Assembly: GCF_023278565.1 (NCBI RefSeq)
Contig: NC_064678.1
Location: 2,108,001-2,172,000 of the forward strand
Direction of reading: 5' to 3'
DNA: 64,000 nucleotides
Origin: Colletotrichum lupini
Taxonomy: Eukaryota > Ascomycota > Sordariomycetes > Glomerellales > Glomerellaceae
The position numbers and the translations under genes were made by a program. Under the pieces are notes generated by a model, which was not told where the DNA came from, did not search any database, and was given only the letters and a program-made list of their open reading frames with translations. Shown here in pieces: positions 36,801 through 47,318 of this stretch (position 1 is the first letter of the stretch; every line of letters begins with the position of its first letter).

Positions 36801-37771
36801 GGTGATGAAGATGCTTTCCGCGATCTTCTTATTGTCGGAACGAGCTTGCAGGGGTTTTGGGAAACTCCTGTATCAAATTTGCATTGATGAATATGATTTT
36901 CTTGTCGCATAGAGTGGGGCAGATATCTATGTAGCCGTATCTTAATTCGACCTCACTCAACCTCCAGATAGCACCCAAATTATCCATCGCCTTGGTCTTA
37001 CTTCACCGTGGCCACTGGTTCTGGAAATGCATGCCATTTTGGAACTCCAAATCACTGCCTTTCCCATATATAGAGAGAATATAAGATCTAACCGTCACGA
37101 CATTCACGTTCGTTATCAACGTCTGACCCAAGGTCCGGATCCCCGTGGTAGAGTTCCTTCACGTTCCATCTCAGCGTTTGCAGCGTCTTATGTCCCAATT
37201 CCTCCCTCTCCCGCTTTTTCTATCAGAATCTCGGTCTGGACGGTACTAAATCTACACATTCTAGCTCTGCATCTTCACAGAAGCCGGGCAGGCGTTGACA
37301 ACGGTCCAAATATCTCAGCCTCGGGAGTGCAACATCCCCTTCTTTGGTCCCACTGGCTATGTGAAGATGAGCGCTGTCATACCCAGCACAGGGAGTCAGA
37401 TGTATGGTATTGTCTATCGCCAGTGCCCAGAATTGAAGTTGAAGACATGAACCAAATCATGGGCCAAACACTAACATCGAGGTGTTCGCAATGCAATCGG
37501 AGATGCCAGGGACGGTAGCTCGTTCACCTTTTAGATGTACATACTCCCTTTTCTCATGTGGCAATTCGACCCCTTCGGCCAAATCCAAGATGCCTGATGG
37601 AGATAAAGTCCTCCTATCTTTTATATAGTCAGGTTTTATCCCTGTAGCGCTCCGATTCTCTTACTTCTCATCTAACCCCTTTTTTCATCTTCACTCAATC
37701 ATTCCATTCTCTTTTCTTGTCTTAACCGGTCAATACATTTACGACGCCATCTACCACTCTAATCCATTACA
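36801..37771. other. Divergent intergenic region between the Trm61-like gene and the 295-aa gene
   Basis: The shared upstream region of two divergent genes. TTTTATATAGTCAG near 37619 is a possible TATA-like element about 150 bp upstream of the plus-strand start, followed by a pyrimidine-rich leader (CTCTTTTCTTGTC). The plus frame 37027-37518 shows no codon bias and is not called. Confidence 0.5.
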
Positions 37772-38659
37772 ATGGCCACACAACACAACGCCTGCGTCGA
37801 CTTCAGAATGGGCAGCCTCCAAAATGCCCTGGCATACACCCCGCAGCCGTCGGGAGACTTTCCGTCTCCCAGGGCTGCGGAAGCGACAGACTGGCTGGCC
37901 CACATTCTCTCAGAGAATGAGTCGGGACGGTTCATGAGCCCGGCAACGCGAAACCGCGCTGAGAGACTTCATCACCTCTGTGCCGAGTCCGTCTACTGGC
38001 CTCTTTCAGATCTGATGAACCCTGCCCTGGACGCAGTCAAATACGGCCGCCATGAGATTGAGTCCCTCATCCGCATTGACGGACGGCATAAAGCAGCGGG
38101 TCTGAAGTGGAAATGCATGGCCAAGGACTACATCGTCACGCGTTACGCCCCATACTCGAACGAGATCGAGAACAAGCACCGGGAGATGGAGAGTCAGACA
38201 TGGAGACAACTCTTCAACGGCCGCAAATCAGTCGGTCCCATTATCAAGTGTCCCTATGAGACCTCGGCCGTCTTCGCCGTCATGGACTGGGTCGACATTG
38301 ACCGTATTCTCGACTTTGAGACGCGCGAGAACTCACGATGGACCGAGTATCCGGGCATCTCAACTTTCGTCGACTTCTCGACGAAGATTCCGGGTAGACA
38401 GCCCCCGTCGAAGTTGACCAGCTACGTGGAAAACGTAGCCAAGGCGCACGGCGACTTGAATTGGAGAAAGGCGCGGAAGTTCATCAAGACATACATCGCG
38501 GAGCAATATCCGGCGTCTCCTAACTTGTACACGGAGACCGATTGGTTCGAAAACAGGTTGCCGTTTTCCGATGTTCCCGACACGCGATACGGGATCCAGA
38601 AGAAGGCTTCGAGTCCATCGAGCGGCATGTTCGAGACCTCGGAAGAGGTCCAATGGTAG
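37772..38659 (+). CDS. Conserved-looking hypothetical protein (295 aa), intronless
   Basis: A single open frame with a good context (TTACAATGGCC), C-biased third positions and a pyrimidine leader, so I consider it real. I recognise no domain. It is hydrophilic, without a signal peptide or membrane span. Visible parts include EATDWLAHILSENESG near the N-terminus, a charged central region (GRHEIESLIRIDGRHKAAG, NEIENKHREMES), several Trp residues (WRQLF, FAVMDWVDIDRIL), and a Ser-rich tail ending EEVQW. It may be a lineage-specific cytosolic or nuclear protein. It is the only convincing plus-strand gene between kap104 and azgA. Confidence 0.75.
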   Translation: MATQHNACVDFRMGSLQNALAYTPQPSGDFPSPRAAEATDWLAHILSENESGRFMSPATRNRAERLHHLCAESVYWPLSDLMNPALDAVKYGRHEIESLIRIDGRHKAAGLKWKCMAKDYIVTRYAPYSNEIENKHREMESQTWRQLFNGRKSVGPIIKCPYETSAVFAVMDWVDIDRILDFETRENSRWTEYPGISTFVDFSTKIPGRQPPSKLTSYVENVAKAHGDLNWRKARKFIKTYIAEQYPASPNLYTETDWFENRLPFSDVPDTRYGIQKKASSPSSGMFETSEEVQW

Positions 38660-39912
38660 AGACGCTTCGACGAGGACTCCCCAGCTCTGTCGGAATAGAC
38701 TCCGAAGTGCTGCTCTGACTATAAGGTTCTGGCGATTCGGGCGATGGCTGCCTTTGAGGCTTGAGTCAATTGGCTATAGACGTCAACTTTAGGTCTGGTC
38801 TTCGTTCTGCGGTTCGTTCGGTGTCAAACTTGGAAGACGATTGCAGACTACGAGTTGTGTTTGTGTTGTTCGGGTCATCTTCAAAGTTTCCACTTGAATA
38901 ATCTGTCACTAAGAGGGCTTAGTTATCTAGTTTTGCCCTTGTCGTTACTGTTGATAGAATTACTTTCGTGAACACTGATCGTACTCTCGACCGCCATTTT
39001 CGAAGTTCAACGAGCAGTCAGCCTTACTTTCGACGTGTTGTGCTAACAAGTCGCAACCACATACCCGGTCTCCGATTTGGCGGCCTGGTAGCTTGTCGTC
39101 AGCCTTCCCTTACACATTTGTGTTTTCAGCAAGATGAGAAAAGCCTTGGAATGTCATTTTGCGAAGCGGAGTGTAATGATTTCATCCCTTTTGTAGAAAA
39201 CAAATTTGCGACGTGCGTCAACAGCCCATACCCCTGCGATCCAATTACACATGTGTGGAAGTGGCCGGTCTTCGATCGATTTCACTTCGTCCATGGTAGT
39301 TTCTGGTGATTGGTGGCGTGATATGAAGAAGGACATGACAGCGGAGACTAGTTATCTGGACGATGACGTGGACCTTTCGTCTGGTGTCTTACACTTGAGG
39401 TGATTCGAGATCGTACGAAGGCCGGCTATTGATAGCAATGCCATCGTTGCACAGTCTCCTCCACCAAAACATAGATGAATAATGGTGCGATGATGGAAAT
39501 ACTTATGATGGAAGCACTCACGATGGGAACACTTATAATGAAATCACTCACGGGGGCGTAATTCATATCGAGTAACAAGGAGCTGGGGGCCAGGGTCAGT
39601 GGAAGGCAGGCACCGCCCACAGTCTCCCCCACAGTGGTAGACGCACATGATCAAGTTTGCACAGTTTCAGCTGCGATTCATGGGGATATTCTCATTCGGT
39701 TACTACCCTTAGACAACATACCACTGCGTTCATCCACCATGGCCGCGACCAGATTATGAACAAAGTCGATCCTTCCATCCTCCATCCTTCTGCGTGCCAT
39801 CAGTCATACCCATCCATTTCAACGTAGAATCCAGAGAAAACCAAACCCACCACATCAATCCCATCCAGTGTTGATTGCTAGCCTGCTCTCTTTCTCCAAC
39901 ATCGTGATCGAC
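38660..39912. other. Convergent intergenic region
   Basis: 3' flanks of the 295-aa gene (plus) and the 334-aa gene (minus). Around 39476-39555 there are GATGGAA/CACTTATGATGG/CACTCACGATGG near-repeats, a short degenerate tandem pattern. No coding frame is supported. Confidence 0.5.
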
Positions 39913-41007
39913 TTAGTAGTAGCCCATGCCAGGTCCCGGCTGCGCTCCATGATGATGGTGATGGTGCTGAGGCGCAGGGTAGAAGGTGCCCGCGGTACCT
40001 CCATGGACGACCGCCTGGCCCATTCCTCCTCCTCCTCCCATCATACAGGCTCCCTGCGAAGCCATCGGGACGAAGGTTCCAGGACCGTGGTTGCCAGTAC
40101 AGCAACCACCACCACCCTGGGCAGCGAGAGGAGGACCTCCAGGCGCCGCCATGCAGGCGGTCGGCATGTGCGCCTGCTCTCGGATAAGGTAGGTACCAGC
40201 GGCGGCAGGAGGAACCGACATCGGGCGGGCAGCGATCGGGGTGGCGGCAGCGGTGGCAGCCGTAGCGATGGCAGCCGGAGCGACGTCCTGGGCGCGGGCG
40301 CGCTCGTGCTCGTACTTCTTGAAGTAGAAGGCGTACTGCTTATCCATCAAACCGCGGTCGAAGAAGCGGATCTGGCCGTACGTGTAGTCAAAAGGGTACT
40401 TGCGCTCCTCGTGACTGTGAGCCTTGTCTGCGAAGCAGTTCGAATATCAGCAACGGTTTTTCCTCCCTACTTCAACGACTAGACCTCCCTTCCAAAAACA
40501 ATAATAGGTAGACCTACCCATAAGCTTCCACAAGCCCTCAAGCTTGAGCCAGTCGCTCGCCTCGAGACTGATGCGGACTTTGCCCTGGCCCGCAAAGTGG
40601 CGGTAGACGTGCTCCTTGGCCTCCTGCGCCTTGTCGTAGAGCAGGGCGACAGTCGCGTCGGGCCACTTGGCCACAATGTCAGCGAGGACGCGGTCCTCGA
40701 GAATATCGTACTCGCCGGGTCCCAGGCCCCATCTGGACAGCACCTCGTCCCGCTGTCCCTCTCTCATCCACCTCTGGAGGTTTCTGTCGAGGTCTCCCAC
40801 AGAGACCCAAGGCTCGGGGGCGGGGTCGGGGACGGGGGAGCGAACACGTCCCATGGCGAAATCATCGCGAGCGGACCACGGGGCGGGAATGCGATGCGTT
40901 CGATCCTGCTGGACACGTCCATTTCCATGGCCACCGCGATCGCGCTGGTCTCGGCCGTTGGCTTGAGCCTTTTTGCCGGTGGGCTGCTCTGATTTGACTC
41001 TACCCAT
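39913..41007 (-). CDS. Hypothetical protein with Gly/His-rich tail (334 aa)
   Basis: Two exons, 40518-41007 and 39913-40427, joined over a 90-bp intron (GTAGGT donor, TTCGCAG acceptor). The join gives LWKLMDKAHSHEERKYPFDYTYGQIRFFDRG, which reads smoothly. The N-terminus is basic and Gln/Arg-rich (KKAQANGRDQRDRGGHGNGR), followed by an ordered region (LDRNLQRWMREGQRDEVLSRWGLGPGEYDILEDRVLADIVAKWPDATVALLYDKAQ in abridged form) predicted to be helical. The last 120 residues are low-complexity: Ala-rich, then Gly runs, two adjacent Cys, six consecutive His and a Pro/Gly end (PGPGMGYY). I do not recognise the family. No signal peptide or membrane span. Confidence 0.75.
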
Positions 41008-41672
41008 CGTTGCAGAGTGTGGATGGGCAGGTAAGTATGGCGGTGTTGAGTGGTGGAAGTGAAAGGTGAGTTGACCTGGAAAGAGCTAGATCAAATAGCC
41101 CATCTGGTGGTGAAAGAGGGCTTAATATGTGTTCCATTACGGGGAAGTAGGGTGAAAACAATAGGGTTGTCGAGCCGACCCTGGATGAAGGGTGAAAATA
41201 GCAGCTCTCGCTTTCCGGGCCGCTCACCAATGTCGAGGCTAAAAGGACTCGGATAGACGATAGATCGACAGCCTGTCTATGATCAACAAGGCTGCGATAG
41301 TGACTTGCTATGTAGCACTAGATAGGGCCGGGGAACAGGCGTGGGCGCGGAGGATGGCAGACAGAGCCTCAACCAACCTCGAGAGGACTGATCCGGGGCG
41401 AATTGAACATTTGTTAACAAAGGCGACGGTGCCCACCAAATGTCTGCCGTCAGTCAGCTTTATCAGTACAAACTTATTTTCGCGGAATAATCTGGGGATG
41501 GGACACAAAGCAAAGCAACGCAAACGAACCGAACCAAAGAAATGGTCAAGTCGGCTTCCAGGCCAGACTCAAGTTGTGTTCGATGGCTTCATTTCCTATC
41601 ACGGTCCATAGGTATCTTTCCGAAATGAACCCAAACGTAATCCCGCTTCTATTCATGGTATCATTGACACGT
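41008..41672. other. Intergenic between the 334-aa gene and UCH37
   Basis: The promoter region of the 334-aa gene at the left and the 3' flank of the UCH37 gene at the right, tandem on the minus strand. No coding frame or structured element supported. Confidence 0.55.
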
Positions 41673-42728
41673 TTAACCGATCATCTCTTCGTCGTCGTCA
41701 CCGCCGCCACCCATCTTCCGCCTCAATCTCACGGCATCCTCATCTCTCTTCCTCCGCTCGAGGCCCTCCTTGATCCAGGCATCGTATGCCGCATCGCCGC
41801 CCTCAACCTTCTGCGCGACAACACCTTTCAGGACCTCGCCAGCGAAGCCAACAAAGTTGTGTCGACGCAGAGCGTTCTCGAATCTCCAGTTGCGGCGCTT
41901 CTCGTTTTCTCGCTCCAAGGTCTCGGAATCACCAATCTCCTTGGCGACAATCCTCGGGTCGCGTACCATGGCCAGCACGTTGAACCGAATCTCGGAGCTG
42001 GCGTACGTAAGCATGCGGTCCTGGAGGACCTGCGTCACCTTGGTTGGAAACTCTTCGGTCGTGCAGGCGCCGTGAGAGATAGGCGCAGGCTGCAGTCCAT
42101 CCAGCTCGTACAGCTTGCCATTGATGGGCGTGTAGGCGATAAAGTGGAAGGCATCCTCGGCCTCGCCCGTCTTTTGCGTCTCGTCGACGAAGGGACTGCT
42201 CTTGGCGAAGCTGTTGTGTACATCGCGGATCAGCTCAGAGTTGCTGAGTGCCTCCCCGCGGAACTCGGGAGGCAGAACCATGGTGAATTCACGGAATTCG
42301 CCAAGCTTCTCGCCAATCTCCACCTCGTTGGTCTTGTTAAGAACGACGCTCAGCAGCGCTTGCGTGCCGCAGGCATTCTGTATCGTCTGCTGGGCGAAGA
42401 AGAGGCTCTCGGCGGCATCGCGGTCGTAGGAGTCTGCTGGCCGCGCGGGCAGGCCTTCGGAAGGGTAGCGGAAGAGGAAGATAATGCCGTAGATTGGCTG
42501 CAGCGGCGCTAGCTCATCAGGAGAGAGCGTGAGCAGCTCTTCAAACTGAACGCCCTTGACACCGAGGTTCTCGAGCAGGTAGGTGAAAACGCCCTGGACG
42601 GTTAGTCTGGTGCTATTTCAATTCGTTAAAGTGACGTACTGCATCGGACTCGACTGCAACGGTTAGCAAGCACAATAGGCTGGAGCTTCTTTCGGGAGCC
42701 GCATACTGGTATTCCATCCACCACTCAT
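41673..42728 (-). CDS. Ubiquitin C-terminal hydrolase, UCHL5/UCH37 type
   Basis: Cysteine protease (peptidase C12) that trims ubiquitin, in other organisms at the 19S proteasome lid. Three exons: 42707-42728 (22 nt), 42640-42653 (14 nt), 41673-42593; 318 aa. The exon junctions rebuild the conserved start MSGGWNTIESDAGVFTYLL. The catalytic set is complete: Q81 in FAQQ, C87 in QNACGT, H162 in DAFHF, and D177 in LYELDGL, spaced as in UCHL5. The C-terminal part (ENEKRRNWRFENALRRHNFVGF) matches the ULD/KEKE-like extension by which UCH37 docks on Rpn13, and the protein ends in an acidic tail (GGGDDDEEMIG). Fission yeast uch2 is the likely orthologue, but I have not assigned a symbol. Confidence 0.93.
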
Positions 42729-43216
42729 CTTGGAGGCGGAGGAGGGGTAATTACTGGTGGACTTGGTGGAGGTTGGTCGCTGAGCTTTTTGAGTGTTCTG
42801 CAAGACGTCGTAATTGCTAAGTGGTTTGCGTCGCAGTCAAATCGGATTTCGCAATCGGACTGGAATTGGTAAGCTGGAGATTGAAGCTTTCATGTTTGCG
42901 GACGGAGCGCTGACCGTTGACGCAAGGTCGGAGCTGTGGTGGGGCGCGGTGGAACGGGACCAGGGTCAAAGATTCGCCGGGGCACCCAACTCTCCAAGCT
43001 CAATGCCCCTCAAGGCTTACTTTACTCGCAGACCACCAATGTCACCATTACGGCAGAGGAATTAATTCAAAGCTGGTGTCTCATTGTTGCTATCTACAAT
43101 CATTGACAGCTGATTCAAGTGATATAGCCAGTAGACCTGGCACAATATTCTCGCAAGAAAATCGCCTCCCCGGTAACAGAAAATGAAGAATCTAACCCTA
43201 GACCAAGTACTTTTCT
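42729..43216. other. Intergenic between UCH37 and azgA
   Basis: Upstream region of the UCH37 gene and 3' flank of azgA, both minus strand. No coding frame or repeat supported. Confidence 0.6.
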
Positions 43217-45419
43217 TTAGTGCACGGAACGCGGCGTGACCGCCCGCTGTGGGATCGTCACCATGTGAACACCGTCCTCCTTTTGGTCCGATGAACCCAT
43301 GCGCGAACCCGGAGCGTAGGAGCTATCGTGGTCGTCCTGCATGTTAAACTGGCGCTTGCTGTCGTTGTCGCCGTTGCTGAAGCAGCTGTTGCGGACAGCA
43401 CGCACAAACCAAGGCTTCTTGCCAGAGCCTCTCCAGGACCAGTATTCCTTCGCATCGTACTCGCGGGGCTCGATTCTACCCCCAGACAGCCAGACAGTCA
43501 AGGCGATCAGGCCGTTAAGAACAGTGTACACGAAAACGCCCCTAGGATGGTCAGCCATGGTCAGAGAGATGTCATGAGAACAACTTACGCGATAAGGCCG
43601 TAAGCGACGCTGTACGAGAAGGGAATGAAAGTCATTACGACAAAGGATGGAAGAACATCGCCAATATAGCGCCAGTTGATCTGGGTAATTTGACGAATCA
43701 TCATGCAGCCGACCTGCGACAGTTAGACCAGGACACCTCTCGAGACCTTTGGGGCCTTTTGGAACTTACCAGAACGAGCGTGCAACCGGTTGCCCAAGGC
43801 GGGATAGACGCAAAGATGGGAGCAAAGAAGATGGAGACGAGGAAGCAAAGGCCGGTGGTCATGGATGTCAGTCCGGTGCGGCCACCTTCTGCAATACCCG
43901 CACCGCTCTCGATGAAGGCCGTGACTGGAGAACAACCGAACAGCGAGCCGATGGAGATGCATGCCGCGTCGCAGCAATAGGCAATGGTAGAACGAGGGAA
44001 ATCACCGTCCTTGGGGTCGACAACGCCACAAAAACGGACCATGGAGTACAGCGTGGCTGTGGCGTCAATGATGTCGACGTAGAGGAAGGTGAAGAGAGCC
44101 AGGGCGAATTGCGATCCATTCTTTGTGACATCCCAGTCCAGGGCGTTGAGGGTGTGCTGGATTGGATGGAACGTGACGACGTTTTTGAAGAAGTTGAAGC
44201 GATTCTCGCCTTCCTCGTTGTAGGGGAAGTAGGTGATGGATGTGTTGCGTCTGAAATAGTCAGCAATATTCGCGTCATGGAGTGCGGATGACTTACGGCC
44301 AGGACAAGATGGACACCAGGGCAATACCCATGATGAGAGCATACTTGACCCGGAATGACATCAGATAGGCCGTGACAAGCCCGCCAGCGAAGATTGCCGT
44401 CCACATCTTGGGGCTCGACATGATACCTCCAGCACACATCTGGGTGTCCGGGTCGATCATCTCAACAGGGCATCCGGCGATGGCGAGCGGGGTAGACTTC
44501 CAGCCTCCAGTAATGGCACCGATTCCGGCCGAATAAGAAAGTCCAATCTCCGTCAAGAAGAAGCCGATACCGACGCCGGTTGCCGTCTTGATAGTGGCGG
44601 GGATGAGCTTGACAAGCCACTGGCGCATTCCGGTAAGAGCAAGGACGATGAAGATGAGCCCCTCCACGAAGACTGCTGTCAAGGCGACACGGTAGGGAAT
44701 GTTGCCTGAGCCGTTGGGGCCGACGACCTGGAAAGCGAAGTATGCGTTGAGGCCCATGCCTGGACTGTTCTGTCTGTCAGTGAATGCCAGATTTGGATAC
44801 GAGACAAACACTTACGCAAGGGCCACTGGCAGATTGGTGAAGAAACCAAAGATGAAGCTAGCGAGGCCGGCGATGGCAGCAGTCGCAGTGATCAGGTCAA
44901 GACGAACATCTAGCAAGGTTAGCCGGGCTCATTGCGTGATCTCGGCCGACTTACTCTCTTTGCAAGCCTTGTAGCTGTCGATGTTGTCGCAGTCGGCTCT
45001 GTTTACCAAGTCGCACTCACAAGTTCCGCCTGTCTGCGAAAGAATGATTGCCTAGGCCGATCAGCACATAACCCTCACAGTCAGTCAAGGATATACACTC
45101 ACATTGACAGCGATGATGTACGCCATGGTCGCAAAGGTGGTCACTCCCGCGCGAATCTCCCTAAAGAATGATGTATCGGGTATCTCCTTAGGCTGTCCGG
45201 GGTTAGAGAATTTGGCAACAGAGGCAGGGGGAGAAAACATACATGACCGCTTCCCTCGAGTCTGAAGATTCGTCCAAAGGTGGACGTGGAGATTCGCTTG
45301 TCACAGCGATCGACAGCCTTCCACATAGCATGGAATCTGCGGCCGATGGCGGATCGACGAACGGGCGACTCGACGGGCTCCAAACGCTCCATGTTGGAGT
45401 GAGTCGACATGTTGCTCAT
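43217..45419 (-). CDS. azgA: Hypoxanthine/adenine/guanine permease, AzgA family (NCS2/NAT superfamily)
   Basis: Plasma-membrane proton-coupled purine importer. Eight exons on the minus strand: 45243-45419, 45103-45192, 44955-45051, 44816-44909, 44297-44764, 43770-44250, 43589-43713, 43217-43541; 618 aa, all seven introns 45-56 bp with GTAAGT/GTATGT/GTGAGT donors and TAG or CAG acceptors. Family hallmarks: GSGHPKEIPD, RAGVTTFATMAYIIAVN, NLPVALAPGMGLNAYFAF, FLYVDIIDATATLYSMV, CSPVTAFIESGAGIAEGGRTGL. A Cys-containing loop (CECDLVNRADCDN) follows the first membrane span. About 12-14 hydrophobic spans are visible, and the hydrophilic C-terminal tail is Ser/Asp-rich. A GATAA at 45821-45825, about 400 bp upstream, is compatible with AreA-type nitrogen control. 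Confidence 0.94.
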
Positions 45420-46463
45420 AGCGAGCGATGGAGGAAGGAGAGTCGGTGGACGAGCGTCCAGGCGACTCGGAGAGGTAGGTGGTAGTGAGTGGTAGGGAGG
45501 CCCGAGTGGTGAGGAGGTTGTGGTACAGGACTCAGTACAAAGGAAGAAGGTTGAGATGTCTCAGAGTCCTGTACGAGGCGAGGCGGGAGGTGGTTGGCAC
45601 ACAATCGGCGAGGAGGCAGGAGGGAAAAGAATGAGGAAAGCCGCAGGAGAACCTGGAAGTGAGGTCCGGCGGGTGTTGGAACCGAGATGGGAAGGATTGA
45701 GTGGAAGAAAGGAATGTAAAGTGAGGTGACGAGAACCTAAGGCAAGTCCAATATTCGGAACTTGGAAGAGGTGGTACCCGGAACGGCCTGGCAACGAGAC
45801 CGAATCCTGCGGGAAGGATCGATAAAAGAGCTGTCTTGGAAAAGGAGAAGAAAGGGAAGGCAGATGCACCGTTGGAGAAGAAAGTGAAGGTGCGTTAATG
45901 GTCAATGGAATGCCTAGAGAAGGGAAGAACCTGGAAGTGGAAGGGGCGAAAGTGGCAGGATGAATTATATCCTTGCTCGCTCCTGCCCATGTCTACTGCA
46001 CGCCTGCACACCTGCAAACGACCCCATCGTAGGTACCTACATACCGATACCTTACCAGACTTGCCTACCTTACCTACCTCAAGCTTGCTCAAGCCTCGAG
46101 GTACATGCATCTCCTGCATCCCCTGGGCGACATCCAATGTCTCTTCTTCCCCCCTCTTCCGAGAAGGATACCTTTCCTCACCGAGTTGACCCTGCTTTAG
46201 TCTGCCACTTTCTGAGGTACGCCAGTGAAAGAGGGTGTACCAGTCTTTCTTTTCCTCAGCAAAACCTATACTGCGCCAATGCCGCGTGGAGGTGGGGAAC
46301 GTCTTGCGGGAAGTCCACATCGCGGGTTTAGCCTCCAGGCCTGAGGAGGAGAGAAGTTCCAGGCCGCCACTATCAGCCGCAGCTTGTCTCTTCCCACGTT
46401 GACGCGAGGCGCTAGCCTCATGGGAGATCTACACTCGCCAACCGGGACGTGGAGGTGCTCGTG
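45420..46463. other. azgA upstream region
   Basis: Promoter and leader of azgA (minus strand). A GATAA sits at 45821-45825. TACCTACC/AGGTACC motifs cluster at 46030-46080. The minus frame 45895-46320 is open but shows no family features. Confidence 0.45.
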
Positions 46464-47318
46464 CTAATCTGCCATCAAAGGACATTGCGAGAGAGCTCCT
46501 CCTAAACCGGCCATTTCTCGACGCCACGAATGTTCAAAAAGCTTGAGCCCCCAAAGCCGGACGACGACGCCTTTTTTTTTTTTCAACGATAAACGCCATA
46601 TCCATTGATTCACCACAAGGCCTCGCCGACGGGCTTCGAGCCGGCCCTCATCATCAATGCCTACGCACCAGACTTTCAAGCCACGACTGATATCGAGTCC
46701 ACGCTCTCGTACGAGCTGATAGACTTTCGGGAGAGCAACGATACCATCCATCACGTTAGCTCGAATATCCCAAGAAACGAACTCCATCTGTGCGCAACGC
46801 CTCACGAACCTACGACCCAGCTGTCAGGTTAGGCGCGTCTTAGTCTTGCTCTTCAACCGCTCGGACTGCCGAAGAACTACGCCATTGTCCGAACGAGGCA
46901 TTGGAGTCGCCTGCTTCCTGGCCTTATCGTCGATGTCGGACCCCGTCGCGATAGCTTCAACATCGGAGACCGCCCAATCGGCCTTGAACTCAAGCCCTCC
47001 ATCGCCCAGGCCTATCCAAAAACGTTCGCCATCGTGACTCTGTCCCCTATAATCGATCAAGCCGCAGCCAATGGCCTACTTGACTATCCCTTTCTTCATC
47101 TGGCCGCTCAGCTTTGCCGTCTTTCCAGATGATAAACCAATTACAACGGGAAACCCAGCCATGAGGCAATTTCTTGCCTGCAGGCGGCCGCTGCAGTGTA
47201 TACCTTGGCAAGCGAGACATGTCTCGAAGCTCCTTGATAGGACCACCAAGGTCGGTGACCGGTGCTTTGCATCATATGCGGGAAATTCGTCCTTGTACCG
47301 AGATTGAGCTTGTGACAA
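46464..47318 (-). pseudogene. Interrupted reading frame of unknown family (2 in-frame stops in about 285 codons)
   Basis: One minus-strand frame runs from 47318 to 46464, broken only by TAG at 47078-47076 and TGA at 46826-46824. The three parts read like protein: MAGFPVVIGLSSGKTAKLS, then FWIGLGDGGLEFKADWAVSD and VVLRQSERLKSK, then MEFVSWDIRANVMDGIVALP and CVGIDDEGRLEARRRGLVVN. Both stops are one transition from sense codons (CAG and TGG) and match the changes RIP makes. The end of the frame crosses an A-run near 46573-46583 and becomes low-confidence. Alternatives: a gene with small introns that I failed to place, or chance. I do not recognise the family. Confidence 0.3.

Noticed and set aside
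39868..40482. A 204-codon plus-strand frame
   Set aside because: Antisense shadow of the 334-aa gene's second exon, low-complexity Arg/Ser-rich.
41574..42512. A 312-codon plus-strand frame
   Set aside because: Antisense shadow of the UCH37 catalytic exon.
46610..46650. GGGCTTCGAGCC resembling a tRNA T-loop
   Set aside because: The rest of the cloverleaf could not be found upstream.
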